Assembly (NCBI RefSeq): GCF_902833055.1
Contig: NZ_CADFEJ010000014.1
Coordinates: 62,001-126,000 of the forward strand
DNA: 64,000 nt
Direction: 5' to 3'
DNA from: Burkholderia territorii
GTDB lineage: Bacteria > Pseudomonadota > Gammaproteobacteria > Burkholderiales > Burkholderiaceae
Shown: one piece after another, positions 10,649 through 20,504 of the stretch
Layout of the letters: each line of letters opens with the position of its first letter
Numbering within the stretch: position 1 is the stretch's first letter
Program-made: the position numbers and the translations under genes
Notes under the pieces: generated by a model
What the model was told of the DNA's origin: nothing
What the model saw: only the letters and a program-made list of their open reading frames with translations
The model's database searches: none

Positions 10649-12748
10649 TTATGCGGCGAGCTTCGAGATGTCGGCGACGCAGTTCATCTGCTGATGCAGC
10701 GCGGCGAGCAGCGCAAGGCGGTTCGCGCGCAGCGCGGGATCCTCGGCGTTGACCATCACGTCGTTGAAGAACGTGTCGACCGGCGCGCGCAGCGCGGCGA
10801 GCGCCGACAGCGCGCCCGTGTATGCCCGCGCCTCGAGCTGCGACTGCACGTGCGGCGTCACGGCCGCGAGCTGTTCGTGCAGCGCCTTTTCGGCGGCCTC
10901 GACGAGCAGCGTCGGCTGCACCGCGCCGTTCGCGCCGCCTTCCGATTTCTTCAGGATGTTGGAGATCCGCTTGTTCGCGGCCGCGAGCGCTTCGGCTTCC
11001 GCGAGGCGCGTGAATTCGCGCACCGCGTCGAGGCGCGCGACGAGATCGTCGACGCGCGTCGGGTTCAGGCTCAGCACCGCATCGACTTCGCCGGCCGTGT
11101 AGCCGCGTTCGCGCAGCAGGCCGCGCAGGCGATCCATGAAGAATGCGAAGATCGCGTCGGTCGATTCCGCGACGCCCGGCACGCCTTCGAAACGCGCATG
11201 GGCCGTGCGCAGCAGCGACACGAGATCGAGCGGCAGTTGCTTCTCGACGAGCAGGCGCAGCACGCCGAGCGCGTGACGGCGCAGCGCGAACGGATCTTTC
11301 TCGCCGGTCGGCGCGAGGCCGATGCCCCAGATGCCGACGATCGTCTCGAGCTTGTCGGCCAGCGCGACGGCGGTGGACACCGGCGTGGTCGGCAGCGCAT
11401 CGCCGGAGAAACGCGGCTGGTAGTGCTCGGCGCATGCGAGCGCGACGTCGTCGGGCTCGCCGTCGTGGCGCGCGTAGTACGTGCCCATCGTGCCCTGCAA
11501 TTCCGGGAACTCGCCGACCATGTCGGTCAGCAGGTCGGCCTTCGCGAGGCGCGCGGCGCGCTTCGCGTGCGCGGCGTCGGCGCCGATCGCGGGCGCGATC
11601 TCACCGGCCAGCGCTTCGAGGCGCTCGACGCGCGCGAGCGCCGAACCGAGCTTGTTGTGATAGACGACGTTCGCGAGCAGCGGCACGCGTTCGGCGAGCG
11701 GCTTCTTCTTGTCCTGCTCGAAGAAGAACTTCGCATCCGCCAGGCGCGGGCGCACGACGCGCTCGTTGCCTTCGACGATTTCCTCGGGCGTCTTCGTCTC
11801 GATGTTCGACACGATCAGGAAGCGCGAGCGCAGCTTGCCGGCGCTGTCGGTCAGCGCGAAGTATTTCTGGTTCGTCTGCATCGTGAGGATCAGGCATTCC
11901 TGCGGAACCTGCAGGAATTCGTCCTCGAAGCGGCACGGATAGACGACCGGCCATTCGACCAGCGACGTCACTTCGTCGAGCAACGCTTCGGGCATCACGA
12001 CGGTGTCGCCGTTCGCGTGCTCGTTCAGCTGCGTGCGGATCGTTTCGCGGCGATCGGCGAAGTGCGCGATCACGCGGCCCTTGTCGCGCAGCGTGTCGGC
12101 ATACGCGCGCGCATGCTGGATCGCGACGAGGCCGTCGGACAGGAAGCGGTGGCCGAGCGTGGTGTCGCCGGCATCGACGCCGAACGCGGTGACGGGCACG
12201 ATGCGATCGTCGTGCAGCACCGTCAGGCGATGCACCGGGCGCACGAACTTGACGTCGGTGCCGTCCGGGCGCTGGTAGGTCATGACCTTCGGGATCGGCA
12301 ACTTCTCGAGCGTTTCGTCGAGCGCGGCCTGCAGGCCGTCGGCGAGGGTCGCGCCGGCCGCCGAGTAGTTGACGAAGAACGCTTCGGCCTTGCCGTCCTG
12401 CGCGCGCTCGAGATCGGCGATCGTCAGGTTCGGATGGCCGAGCGCCGCGAGTTTCTTCGCGAGCGGGGCGGTCGGCTTGCCTTCGGCGTCGAGCGCGACG
12501 GACACGGGCAGGACCTTTTCGCGGACCTGCTTTTCAGGTGCGACGGCGCGCACGTTCTGCACGACGACCGCGAGGCGGCGCGGCGTGGCGTAACGTTCGA
12601 ATACGAGTTCGCCTTCGACGAGGTCGCGCGCCGCGAGGCGTTGCGCGAGACCTTCGGCGAATGCGTCGCCGAGGCGCGCGAGGGCCTTCGGCGGCAGCTC
12701 TTCGGTCAGCAGTTCGACGAGCAGGGGGGCGGGATGATTGTGCGTCAT
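10649..12748 (-). CDS. glyS: Glycyl-tRNA synthetase beta subunit
   Basis: Beta chain of the alpha2-beta2 bacterial glycyl-tRNA synthetase; it carries the tRNA-binding regions and a C-terminal DALR-type anticodon-binding domain. The 699-residue length matches E. coli GlyS (689). The N-terminus [20 protein letters not shown] is diagnostic (LLVEhhTEELPP). The ATG at 12748 is used, although the frame is open back to 12967 inside glyQ. It lies 22 bp downstream of glyQ, so the two subunits are cotranscribed. Confidence 0.97.
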   Translation of the reverse strand: MTHNHPAPLLVELLTEELPPKALARLGDAFAEGLAQRLAARDLVEGELVFERYATPRRLAVVVQNVRAVAPEKQVREKVLPVSVALDAEGKPTAPLAKKLAALGHPNLTIADLERAQDGKAEAFFVNYSAAGATLADGLQAALDETLEKLPIPKVMTYQRPDGTDVKFVRPVHRLTVLHDDRIVPVTAFGVDAGDTTLGHRFLSDGLVAIQHARAYADTLRDKGRVIAHFADRRETIRTQLNEHANGDTVVMPEALLDEVTSLVEWPVVYPCRFEDEFLQVPQECLILTMQTNQKYFALTDSAGKLRSRFLIVSNIETKTPEEIVEGNERVVRPRLADAKFFFEQDKKKPLAERVPLLANVVYHNKLGSALARVERLEALAGEIAPAIGADAAHAKRAARLAKADLLTDMVGEFPELQGTMGTYYARHDGEPDDVALACAEHYQPRFSGDALPTTPVSTAVALADKLETIVGIWGIGLAPTGEKDPFALRRHALGVLRLLVEKQLPLDLVSLLRTAHARFEGVPGVAESTDAIFAFFMDRLRGLLRERGYTAGEVDAVLSLNPTRVDDLVARLDAVREFTRLAEAEALAAANKRISNILKKSEGGANGAVQPTLLVEAAEKALHEQLAAVTPHVQSQLEARAYTGALSALAALRAPVDTFFNDVMVNAEDPALRANRLALLAALHQQMNCVADISKLAA

Positions 12749-12770
12749 GTGTGGAATAAATCTCGTCTCG

Positions 12771-13775
12771 TCAGTCCTGATCGATCTTGCGTTCGACCTT
12801 GAGCGGCGGCGCCCAGGCCGGCTGGGCGGCATCCTGGGCGTCGGTGGTGAGGCCCGGCACGCCCGGCGGGTTGCCGAGCATCGGGAAGCCGAGCTTCTCG
12901 CGCGAGTCGTAGTAGGCCTGCGCGACGAGACGCGACAGCGCGCGGATGCGGCCGATGTACGCCGCACGCTCGGTTACCGAGATCGCGCCGCGCGCGTCGA
13001 GCAGGTTGAACGTGTGGCCGGCCTTCAGCACGAGCTCGTACGCGGGCAGCGCGAGCTGCGCGTCGATCATCTTCTTCGCTTCCGCCTCGTAGCTGTTGAA
13101 GAACGTGAACAGCAGGTCGACGTTCGCATGCTCGAAGTTGTAGGTCGATTGCTCGACTTCGTTCTGGTGGTAGACGTCGCCGTACGACAGGCGGCGCAGC
13201 TCCGGGCCGTTCGGGCCTTGCTCTTCCCACTCGGTCCATACGAGGTCGTACACGTTCTCGACTTTCTGCAGATACATCGCGAGGCGCTCGAGGCCGTACG
13301 TGATCTCGCCGAGCACCGGCTTGCAGTCGAGGCCGCCGACCTGCTGGAAATACGTGAACTGCGTGACTTCCATCCCGTTCAGCCACACCTCCCAGCCGAG
13401 GCCCCACGCGCCGAGCGTCGGGTTCTCCCAGTCGTCCTCGACGAAGCGCACGTCGTTCTGCTTCAGGTCGAAGCCGAGCGCTTCCAGCGAGCCGAGGTAC
13501 AGGTCGAGGATGTTTTCAGGCGCCGGCTTGAGCACGACCTGGTACTGGTAGTAATGCTGCAGGCGGTTCGGGTTCTCGCCGTAGCGGCCGTCCTTCGGGC
13601 GGCGCGACGGCTGCACGTAGGCGGCGCGCCACGGCTCGGGGCCGACCGCGCGCAGGAACGTGTGAACGTGCGACGTGCCCGCGCCGACTTCCATGTCGAT
13701 GGGCTGGAGCAGGGCGCAACCCTGCTTGTCCCAGTAGGACTGCAGCGTCAGGATGATTTGCTGAAACGTAAGCAT
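12771..13775 (-). CDS. glyQ: Glycyl-tRNA synthetase alpha subunit
   Basis: Catalytic alpha subunit of glycyl-tRNA synthetase, a class II fold. It begins [20 protein letters not shown] and contains [20 protein letters not shown], both highly conserved. At 334 residues it is about 30 longer than E. coli GlyQ because of a C-terminal extension (after the [11 protein letters not shown] region) that ends in charged residues. First gene of glyQ-glyS-gmhB-plsC-metallopeptidase. The ATG at 13775 is chosen because the family N-terminus begins here. Confidence 0.97.
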   Translation of the reverse strand: MLTFQQIILTLQSYWDKQGCALLQPIDMEVGAGTSHVHTFLRAVGPEPWRAAYVQPSRRPKDGRYGENPNRLQHYYQYQVVLKPAPENILDLYLGSLEALGFDLKQNDVRFVEDDWENPTLGAWGLGWEVWLNGMEVTQFTYFQQVGGLDCKPVLGEITYGLERLAMYLQKVENVYDLVWTEWEEQGPNGPELRRLSYGDVYHQNEVEQSTYNFEHANVDLLFTFFNSYEAEAKKMIDAQLALPAYELVLKAGHTFNLLDARGAISVTERAAYIGRIRALSRLVAQAYYDSREKLGFPMLGNPPGVPGLTTDAQDAAQPAWAPPLKVERKIDQD

Positions 13776-14120
13776 GAAGAGCCTTCGTGGCGCTGGCGCT
13801 CCGTTGCGGGCGGCGCTCCGGGCGGGGCCCGGAGGGTCGGCTCGCGCGGCGGCGCGGCTTGTTAGTGTGCTGAAACGTGCAATTTTACCGGATCGGCGGG
13901 CGGATGCGGCCGGAACGCGGACGAAGGGGCCGCCGGCGCTGTTCCGGCGAGCCGGGCGCAGGCCGTGCACGCGTTGCCGGCATGCGCGGCGCGCTCGCGC
14001 GGGCGACGTGGCGATGCGCATGTTGCGCCGCGTGCCGCGCCGCCTCGCGCGGGCGTTAAGATGCGCGTATCGCGGTGCGCGCGACACCTGCCGCGCGACC
14101 GATTTTCCACTCCGGGCCGC
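13776..14120. promoter_or_regulatory. Divergent intergenic region glyQ / TPR gene
   Basis: 345 bp, GC-rich, without a convincing gene. A short AT-richer patch near 13870-13895 (minus strand TAAAATTGCACG) could hold the glyQ promoter, but no well-spaced -35/-10 pair is evident. Confidence 0.35.
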
Positions 14121-15746
14121 ATGGACGATTCGAACGACCTCCTCATTCCGTTGATGCCGCCGCTGCTCGCGCTGCTGGGGCAGGCCGCCGACGCGCAAGC
14201 GCGCGGCGAGCATGACGCGCACGCACTCTGGCTCGCCGCCGCCGACCATCTGCACGCGGTCGACATGGCCGCGCTCTCGCAACTTACCGTGACGCTCGTC
14301 GCGCGGCAGCGCACGGCCGACGCGCTTGCGCTGGCCGAGTGCGCGGCACGCATCCATGCGGACGCCGGCGCCCGTTTCAATCTCGGCTACGCGTTGCAGA
14401 TGCTCGGCCGGCACGCGGATGCCGTCGCGCCGTACCGCGCCGCCTATGCGCTCGATCCGCGCTTGCCGTCGCTGCGCAACAACCTGGCGATCGCGCTGCG
14501 GCTGTCGGGTGGCGATCGCCGCGAGGAAATCGCGCTGCTCGCAGCGGCCGTGGAAGCCGACCCGCACGACGTGCAGGCATGGATCAACCTGATCGTCGCG
14601 CGGCTCGCGGCGCTCGACCTCGACGGCGCGCTGGCCGCCGCGGCGCGGCTCGCGGAGATCGCGCCCGACAATGCGCTCGCGTTGAACAACATCGCGATGG
14701 CGATGAAGGAGGCGCAGCGCTGGGACGACGCCGAGCGCTACGCGGCGCGTGCGTGCGAGCTGGCGCCCGACGACGCGTCGTTTCGTTTCAATCTCGCGAT
14801 CATCCAGCTCGTGCGCGGCAACTACGCGGCCGGATGGCGCGGCCACGAGGCGCGCTGGGACGGCGCAGGCGAGCTGCGCGGCCGCCGCCCGGTGCTGCCC
14901 GGCCCGCGCTGGCAGGGCGAGCCGCTCGCGGGCAAGACGCTGCTCGTCTGGGGCGAGCAGGGGCTCGGCGACGTGCTGCAGTTCGCGCGCTTCGTCGCGC
15001 CGCTCGCCGAGCGCGTGCACCGCGAGGGCGGCCGGCTCGCGTGGAACACGTTCCCGCAAGTGGGCACGCTGATGCGGCGCAGCCTCGGTTCATGCGCGGA
15101 TGCGTTCAGCGCGGGCGGCGGCGCCGACGAGCTGCCTGCCTTCGACTATGAAGTGCCGCTCATCGGCCTGCCGCTGATGCTCGGGATGGAGACGTCGACG
15201 CTCGGCGCGTCGGTGCCGTACCTGCACGCCGATTCGCGTGCGCGCGACGCATGGCGGGCGCGGCTCGCGGGCGACGGCCGGCTGAAGGTCGGGCTCGTGT
15301 GGACGGGCAGCGCGCAGCACCAGCGCAATCCGTTCCGGCGCGTCGGGCTCGAACGCTATGCCGATGCGTTTCGCGGTATCGACGGCGTCGCGTTCCATTC
15401 GCTGCAGCCCGGCGCGGACGCGGATGTCGCCGCGGCGCGCGCGGCCGGTTTCCCGATCGAGGACTTCACTGCCGAACTGAAGAGTTTCGACGATACGGCC
15501 GCGTTCATCGGCGCGCTGGATCTGGTGATCACGGTGTGCACGTCGGTTGCGCACCTGTCGGGCGCGCTCGGCGCGCGCACGTGGGTGCTGCTCGACGTGA
15601 ATCCGCACTGGCCGTGGCTGCTCGAGCGCACCGACAGCCCGTGGTATCCGACCGCGACGCTGTACCGGCAGCCGACGTTCGGGGATTGGGCGACGGTGAT
15701 GGACGCGGTGGCGCGGGATTTGCGCGGTCTGGCCGCGCACGCGTAG
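14121..15746 (+). CDS. TPR-repeat protein with glycosyltransferase-like C-terminal domain
   Basis: 541-residue protein. Residues about 10-250 form tandem tetratricopeptide repeats (for example [19 protein letters not shown]). The C-terminal half resembles GT-B glycosyltransferases of the GT9/GT41 kind, with [15 protein letters not shown] near 275, [17 protein letters not shown] further on, and the nucleotide-sugar-site-like [14 protein letters not shown]. No signal peptide or membrane segment is visible. Such proteins are usually annotated as TPR-containing glycosyltransferases; acceptor and donor are unknown here. It is inserted between glyQ and lnt, convergent with lnt. The start at 14121 is the ATG at the beginning of the repeat region. 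Confidence 0.8.
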   Translation: MDDSNDLLIPLMPPLLALLGQAADAQARGEHDAHALWLAAADHLHAVDMAALSQLTVTLVARQRTADALALAECAARIHADAGARFNLGYALQMLGRHADAVAPYRAAYALDPRLPSLRNNLAIALRLSGGDRREEIALLAAAVEADPHDVQAWINLIVARLAALDLDGALAAAARLAEIAPDNALALNNIAMAMKEAQRWDDAERYAARACELAPDDASFRFNLAIIQLVRGNYAAGWRGHEARWDGAGELRGRRPVLPGPRWQGEPLAGKTLLVWGEQGLGDVLQFARFVAPLAERVHREGGRLAWNTFPQVGTLMRRSLGSCADAFSAGGGADELPAFDYEVPLIGLPLMLGMETSTLGASVPYLHADSRARDAWRARLAGDGRLKVGLVWTGSAQHQRNPFRRVGLERYADAFRGIDGVAFHSLQPGADADVAAARAAGFPIEDFTAELKSFDDTAAFIGALDLVITVCTSVAHLSGALGARTWVLLDVNPHWPWLLERTDSPWYPTATLYRQPTFGDWATVMDAVARDLRGLAAHA

Positions 15747-15794
15747 CGGGGGGCGGAGCGGCCGCCGCGTGGCACGCCGCGGCCGCCCGATGTA

Positions 15795-17486
15795 TTACAC
15801 GTTCCGGTCGTCGCCGGCTTTCGCGCCGTCGCGTCGCCGCAGCCCCGGCCCGAACGTGAACCCGAACGCAAGCAGGATCAACGACACCGCAAGCACGATG
15901 TTGTTGCCGCTCGTCACGTACGGCGTGAAGCCGCTCGTGCCTTCGATACGCACGTCGAGCGAGCCGACCGTGAACGGCTTCAACTGGCCGAGCAGGCGGC
16001 CGTGCGCGTCGATCGCGGCCGTCATCCCCGTGTTGGTCGAGCGCAGCATCGGCCGCCCCGTTTCGAGCGCGCGCATCCGCGCGATCTGCAGATGCTGGTC
16101 GAGCGCGATCGTGTCGCCGAACCACGCGAGGTTCGTCACGTTGACGAGCACACCGGGCGGCTGCGGGTTGTCGCGGATCGTCGCGGCGATTTCCTCGCCG
16201 AACAAGTCCTCGTAGCAGATGTCGGCCATCACCGGCTGGTTGTGCACGAGGAACGGCTTCTGCACCGGCGCGCCGCGCGCGAAGTCGCCGAGCGGCATCT
16301 TCATCAGGTCGACGAACCACCGGAAGCCCCACGGGATGAATTCGCCGAAGGGCACGAGATGATGCTTGTCGTAGTGATAGATGTCGCGCGAATGCGGCGT
16401 CACGCCGTAGAGGCTGTTCGTGTAATCGACGTAGTGGCCGTCCGGCGTCACCGACGCCCCCACCGCGCCGAACAGCACGGCCGAGCCCGTCGTGTCGCTG
16501 AACTTGCGGATCGCGACGGCGAACGGCTCGGGCAGCTCCTGGATCATCACCGCGATCGCGGTCTCGGGCGTGACGATCAGGTCGGCGGGCTTCTCGACGA
16601 TCATCTGCGTGTACATCTTGATCGCCGCGTCGATGCCTTCCTGTTCGAACTTGATGTCCTGCTTCACGTTGCCTTGCAACAGCCGCACTGTGAGCGGCGC
16701 GTTCGCGGGCACGGTCCACGTGGCCTGCGACAGCCCGATGCCGGCCGAGACGAGCGCGACGGCGATGCCGGCCGGCGCGACGACGCGCACGCGTGCAGTG
16801 CCGGCGCCGCCGGATCCGGATGCGGGCGACCGGCGCGCGGCGACGAGCGCCTGCACGACCAGCGCCGCGAACAGCGCGAGCACCCACGCGATCCCGTAGA
16901 CACCGACGACCGGCGCGAAGCCCGCGAACGGGCCGTCGACTTGCGGATAGCCGCTCGCGAGCCACGGGAAGCCGGTAAAGACGGTACCGCGCAGCCATTC
17001 GCCGAGCGCCCATGCGCTCGCGAACGCGAATGCACCGTGCCAGGTCGGCGAGAACGGCCGCGGATCGGCTTCGCGGCGATGCCATGCATGGCCCGCGCAG
17101 AACGACCAGAGCGCGGCCGAGAACGCCGGGTACAGCGACAGATAGAGCGAGAACAACACCAGCGCGCCGCCCGCGAGCGGCGCGGCCATCTCGCCGTACA
17201 CATGCATGCTGATGTACAACCACCAGATGCCGGTGATGAAGTTGCCGAAGCCGAACGCGCCGCCGGTGAGCGCGGCGCCGCGCCAGCTCGACGTGCGTGT
17301 CAGCTGCGCGAAAAGCCAGACGAATACGGCGAGCTGCAGCCAGCCGCCGTGCGGAGTCGGTGCGAAGCTGAGCGTATTGGCCGCGCCGGCGAGCAGCGCG
17401 GCCGGATAGTGCCAGCGCGGCAGCGTGCGGCCGGGGGCCGGCGCGAAAAGGCCGCCAGCCGGGCGGGACGGGATCGGATCGTCCAT
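15795..17486 (-). CDS. lnt: Apolipoprotein N-acyltransferase Lnt
   Basis: Inner-membrane enzyme that adds the third acyl chain to the N-terminal cysteine of lipoproteins before Lol sorting. The 563-residue protein has about six N-terminal membrane helices followed by a nitrilase-like periplasmic domain with the catalytic set: Glu in VTPETAIAV, Lys in the KHHLVPFGEF region and Cys in ICYEDLFG. A last membrane helix is at the C-terminus (IVLAVSLILLAFGF). It lies about 50 bp after corC, as in the ybeX-lnt pair of E. coli. The ATG at 17486 is preferred over an upstream one in corC. Confidence 0.96.
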   Translation of the reverse strand: MDDPIPSRPAGGLFAPAPGRTLPRWHYPAALLAGAANTLSFAPTPHGGWLQLAVFVWLFAQLTRTSSWRGAALTGGAFGFGNFITGIWWLYISMHVYGEMAAPLAGGALVLFSLYLSLYPAFSAALWSFCAGHAWHRREADPRPFSPTWHGAFAFASAWALGEWLRGTVFTGFPWLASGYPQVDGPFAGFAPVVGVYGIAWVLALFAALVVQALVAARRSPASGSGGAGTARVRVVAPAGIAVALVSAGIGLSQATWTVPANAPLTVRLLQGNVKQDIKFEQEGIDAAIKMYTQMIVEKPADLIVTPETAIAVMIQELPEPFAVAIRKFSDTTGSAVLFGAVGASVTPDGHYVDYTNSLYGVTPHSRDIYHYDKHHLVPFGEFIPWGFRWFVDLMKMPLGDFARGAPVQKPFLVHNQPVMADICYEDLFGEEIAATIRDNPQPPGVLVNVTNLAWFGDTIALDQHLQIARMRALETGRPMLRSTNTGMTAAIDAHGRLLGQLKPFTVGSLDVRIEGTSGFTPYVTSGNNIVLAVSLILLAFGFTFGPGLRRRDGAKAGDDRNV

Positions 17487-17538
17487 GTGAAGCGAAAGAG
17501 GGCGAGCGGTTGAAGGAGACGCGGCCGGCGCGAGACGG

Positions 17539-18426
17539 TCAGTCTTCGTGCGAGGTTTCGGCGCGACGGCTCGCGAGCGGATTGCGGCGCACCAGCAGCA
17601 CGTGGACCTGGCGCGCATCGCCGCGCTGGATCTCGAACACGAGATTGCCGAGCTGCAGCTTCTCGCCGCGATGCGGCACGCGGCCGAAGTGATGGGTGAT
17701 CAGGCCGCCGATCGTGTCGACCTCGTCGTCGGGGAAGTCGGTGCCGAACGTCTCGTTGAACTGTTCGATCTCGGTGAGCGCGCGCACGCGGTAGCGGCCG
17801 TCCGGCCCCGAGATGATGTTGCCGGCTTCCTCGTCGAAGTCGTATTCGTCCTCGATGTCGCCGACGATCTGTTCGAGCACGTCCTCGATCGTGATCAGGC
17901 CCGCGACGCCGCCGTATTCGTCGACGACGATCGCAAGGTGGTTGCGGTTCACGCGGAAGTCGTGCAGCAGCACGTTCAGGCGCTTCGATTCGGGAATGAA
18001 CACGGCGGGGCGCAGCATCCCGCGCACGTCGAATTCTTCTTCCGCATAGAAGCGCAAGAGGTCCTTCGCGAGCAGCACGCCGATCACGTTGTCGCGGTTC
18101 TCCTCGTACACCGGGTAGCGCGAGTGCGCCTTCTCGAGGACGAACGGGATGAAATCTTCGGGCTTGTCGGCGATGTTGATCGCGTCCATCTGTGCGCGCG
18201 GCACCATGATGTCGCGCGCGCACAGGTCGGACACCTGGAACACGCCTTCGATCATCGACAGCGAATCGGCGTCGATCAGATTGCGTTCGTGGGCGTCCTG
18301 GAGGATTTCCAGCAACTCGGTCCGGGATTCCGGCTCGGGCGAGATGAAGTCGGTCAGGCGCTCGAGCAGCGAGCGCTTTTCTTGCGGTTTGTCGGTGAGC
18401 TTACGACTGGGATACGAATCGTTCAT
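17539..18426 (-). CDS. corC: CorC/YbeX-type CBS-domain protein
   Basis: Cytoplasmic protein of 295 residues with two CBS motifs (starting near LCARDIMVPRAQMDAI and at VDEYGGVAGLITIEDV) and a C-terminal CorC/HlyC transporter-associated domain (from about YRVRALTEIEQFN). It lacks the N-terminal DUF21 membrane domain, as E. coli CorC (292 residues) does. Family members are linked to Mg2+/Co2+ efflux and, through the conserved neighbourhood, to ribosome and envelope homeostasis. It precedes lnt by about 50 bp. A 285-bp gap separates it from the small lipoprotein gene upstream, so it may have its own promoter. Confidence 0.93.
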   Translation of the reverse strand: MNDSYPSRKLTDKPQEKRSLLERLTDFISPEPESRTELLEILQDAHERNLIDADSLSMIEGVFQVSDLCARDIMVPRAQMDAINIADKPEDFIPFVLEKAHSRYPVYEENRDNVIGVLLAKDLLRFYAEEEFDVRGMLRPAVFIPESKRLNVLLHDFRVNRNHLAIVVDEYGGVAGLITIEDVLEQIVGDIEDEYDFDEEAGNIISGPDGRYRVRALTEIEQFNETFGTDFPDDEVDTIGGLITHHFGRVPHRGEKLQLGNLVFEIQRGDARQVHVLLVRRNPLASRRAETSHED

Positions 18427-18711
18427 GGTGGTGCGCCCGGGTCATGCCGGAGCGCGCGGTCACGGAGTAGGCAAGGATACACCAAGGGCATGGCGCGGCC
18501 GTGTCACACCGGCCGTCCGGCCAGGGGCACGCGGCGCGCGAGCCCCGCTCGGGAACGGCCGCGCCGGGCGCGGCGCGGTCCGTCGTCTCCATCCTATCTC
18601 AGAAAGAGGCGGCGGGGCAGCGGCGGCAAAAATGCGCGCGGCGACCGGCCGGCCGGTCAGTCGGCGTCAGCGGCATTTCGTCGCGTACGGGCTGAACCGA
18701 CGTTCGGACCC

Positions 18712-18861
18712 TCAAAAGCGCATGCCGGCGGAACAGCCGCCCGCTGCCGCGCCGTTGGTCGCGGCGCCGCCGCAGCCGAAGATGCCGCAGCCGGACAGCG
18801 CGACGCTCGCGGCGACGAGCAGTGCGGCGAGCGTGATGCGCGATGTGCGTGACGGTTTCAT
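18712..18861 (-). CDS. 49-residue putative lipoprotein
   Basis: Small gene encoding 49 residues. A basic start (MKPSRTSR) precedes a hydrophobic stretch and a lipobox ALSGC with Cys25, so the mature peptide would be a 25-residue lipidated chain rich in Gly and Ala with two more cysteines (FGCGG and GGCSAG). The frame, charge pattern and lipobox together argue for a real type II signal peptide. Position +2 after the cysteine is Gly, which predicts outer-membrane sorting by the usual rule. It lies about 50 bp after chaC on the same strand. The function is unknown. Confidence 0.7.
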   Translation of the reverse strand: MKPSRTSRITLAALLVAASVALSGCGIFGCGGAATNGAAAGGCSAGMRF

Positions 18862-18913
18862 GGGTGCAGTGCCTCCTTCGCATGCATGGGCGGTGCGGCC
18901 CGCGAGTCGAGCC

Positions 18914-19546
18914 TCACCGGCATCGCGCGAGCAGCCCTTCCAGCGCGCGATCGGGGATGCCGCTCGCGCGCAACGCGTCGACGGTGCGGCTCACGTAGTC
19001 GAGTGTCGTGCCGTAGCGGCCGGCCGCGCAGCTGAACACTTCCTTGACGACGGAGTCCGTCAGCTTGCCGGTGTAAGTGGGCACGTCGCGGCGCATCACG
19101 AACGCAAGCGCGTTCACGCGTTCGCCGGTCTCGAGCGAGCACGGCAGCCACGCGGGCCGGTACGAGCCCATCGGCATTTCGCGTTTCCACAACGTCTCGA
19201 GATGCGGCCGCGCGGTCGGGCCCGCGAGCCGGAATGCGATGCCGGCGCACGAGCCGCCGCGATCGAGCGCGAGCACGAGGCCCGGACGTTCGGGCGTGCC
19301 GCGGTTCACGCGCGACCACAGGTAGAGCCCGCGATGGTAGCCGTGCACCTTGCCGCGCACGGCGGCGACGGTCGGCAACCCCGGGTTCCAGATCAGCGAG
19401 CCATAGCCGAACAGCCAGAGATCCTGCTGCCCGTCCCAGTCGCGCATCGTGTGCGCGAGCGACGCGGCGAGCTCGTCTTCCGTCAGCAGCCGTCCCTCGC
19501 CGATCGACGGCGGGTAGGCGGGCGGCAGCATCGCGGCATGGTGCAT
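18914..19546 (-). CDS. chaC: ChaC-family gamma-glutamylcyclotransferase
   Basis: ChaC proteins cleave glutathione to 5-oxoproline and Cys-Gly in the cytoplasm. The 210-residue protein contains the substrate-loop signature LWLFGYGSLIWNPG and later SRVNRGTPERPGL and YVSRTVDALRASG, as in the bacterial ChaC family. The catalytic glutamate is expected in the middle third but was not pinned down. It starts 19 bp after ybeY ends, so it probably shares that transcript. Its position between ybeY and corC breaks up a cluster that is contiguous in E. coli. Confidence 0.9.
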   Translation of the reverse strand: MHHAAMLPPAYPPSIGEGRLLTEDELAASLAHTMRDWDGQQDLWLFGYGSLIWNPGLPTVAAVRGKVHGYHRGLYLWSRVNRGTPERPGLVLALDRGGSCAGIAFRLAGPTARPHLETLWKREMPMGSYRPAWLPCSLETGERVNALAFVMRRDVPTYTGKLTDSVVKEVFSCAAGRYGTTLDYVSRTVDALRASGIPDRALEGLLARCR

Positions 19547-19565
19547 GGTGCGGACGGCTTTACTG

Positions 19566-20351
19566 TTACCGGTACGGGTTCGGAAAGCCCAGTTTAGCGA
19601 GGATGTCGATTTCGAGCGCCTCCATCGCGGCGGCGTCCTCGTCGCTCGTCTCGTGATCGTAGCCCTGCGCGTGCAGCGCGCCGTGCACCAGCAGGTGCGC
19701 GTAGTGGGCCGCGAGCGGCTTGCCCTGTTCGTGCGCTTCCTTCTCGACGACCGGGCAGCACAGCACGAGGTCGCCGATCACGGTGCCGTCCGGCGCCGGA
19801 TCGTACGCGAAGGTCAGCACGTTGGTCGGGTAGTCCTTGTGGCGGTAGCCGGCGTTCAGCGTACGGCCTTCTTCCTCGCCGACGAAGCGCACGGTGAGCT
19901 GCGCGCTCGCGAACAGCGCCGGCTCGATCCATTCGGCGATCAGCTTGCGCTTGGGCAACGTCTTGCGGACGTCGCCGGTGATTTCGTCGCCGTACTGCAC
20001 GGACAGGTCGAGCTCCAGCTCGCGCACTTCGTCCGCCATCTCCGCGATTTCCTCGTCGCGCGGCGCGGGTTCGGCACCCACGTGCAGCGTCACGCTGTCG
20101 TAGTGCTCGGGCTGCAGCGCGAGCTTTGCGCGCATCGCCGGATCGTTGTGCTGCGCGACGATCGCGACGGCCGCCTCGCCGGAACTGCCCGACAGGTCGA
20201 ACATCAGGCTGCGGCCGTCGGGGAAGTCGATTCGAAGCCCTTGCGCGTTGACGGCGCGGGCCTTGCCCTTCGCATCGAACAGCGAGAGACGGGGGGAATC
20301 GGGCGCGGCGGACTGGTCGCGCCCGGACTTGCGAGAACGGGAAGATTTCAT
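19566..20351 (-). CDS. ybeY: Endoribonuclease YbeY with N-terminal extension
   Basis: Zinc endoribonuclease needed for 16S rRNA 3'-end maturation and 70S quality control. The metal motif [11 protein letters not shown] is at residues 223-233 (His223, His227, His233); in E. coli YbeY, 155 residues long, it is at about 114. The 261-residue product therefore carries about 109 extra N-terminal residues, including a basic start ([10 protein letters not shown]) and a beta-rich segment ([15 protein letters not shown]). The ATG at 20351 is preferred over one at 20390. It follows phoH, as in the conserved miaB-ybeZ-ybeY order, but a hairpin/T-run lies between phoH and ybeY. Confidence 0.93.
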   Translation of the reverse strand: MKSSRSRKSGRDQSAAPDSPRLSLFDAKGKARAVNAQGLRIDFPDGRSLMFDLSGSSGEAAVAIVAQHNDPAMRAKLALQPEHYDSVTLHVGAEPAPRDEEIAEMADEVRELELDLSVQYGDEITGDVRKTLPKRKLIAEWIEPALFASAQLTVRFVGEEEGRTLNAGYRHKDYPTNVLTFAYDPAPDGTVIGDLVLCCPVVEKEAHEQGKPLAAHYAHLLVHGALHAQGYDHETSDEDAAAMEALEIDILAKLGFPNPYR

Positions 20352-20432
20352 GACGGGTGCGGCGATTGGAACGCGTTGAGGATACACCAAACGGCCGATC
20401 GCGCCCGAATTCGAACCGGCCGCGCGCAGGCG

Positions 20433-20458
20433 AAAAAAAGCCCGGCGCGCCGTCGGGC
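20433..20458 (-). terminator. Hairpin and T-run between phoH and ybeY
   Basis: Read on the minus strand, an imperfect GC stem (GCCCG...CGGGC, 20440-20458) is followed by a run of seven T. It lies in the 153-bp gap after phoH and before ybeY, so it may be an intra-operon attenuator or a terminator with partial read-through. Confidence 0.6.
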
Positions 20459-20504
20459 GGGCCGGGCCGTCGGCCGGGTGCGGCGCGCGGGCGCCGCCGG
20501 CTCG

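Noticed and set aside
12749..12967. Longer glyS start inside glyQ
   Set aside because: The family N-terminus ([20 protein letters not shown]) begins at 12748; the upstream frame overlaps glyQ and is Arg/Ser-rich.
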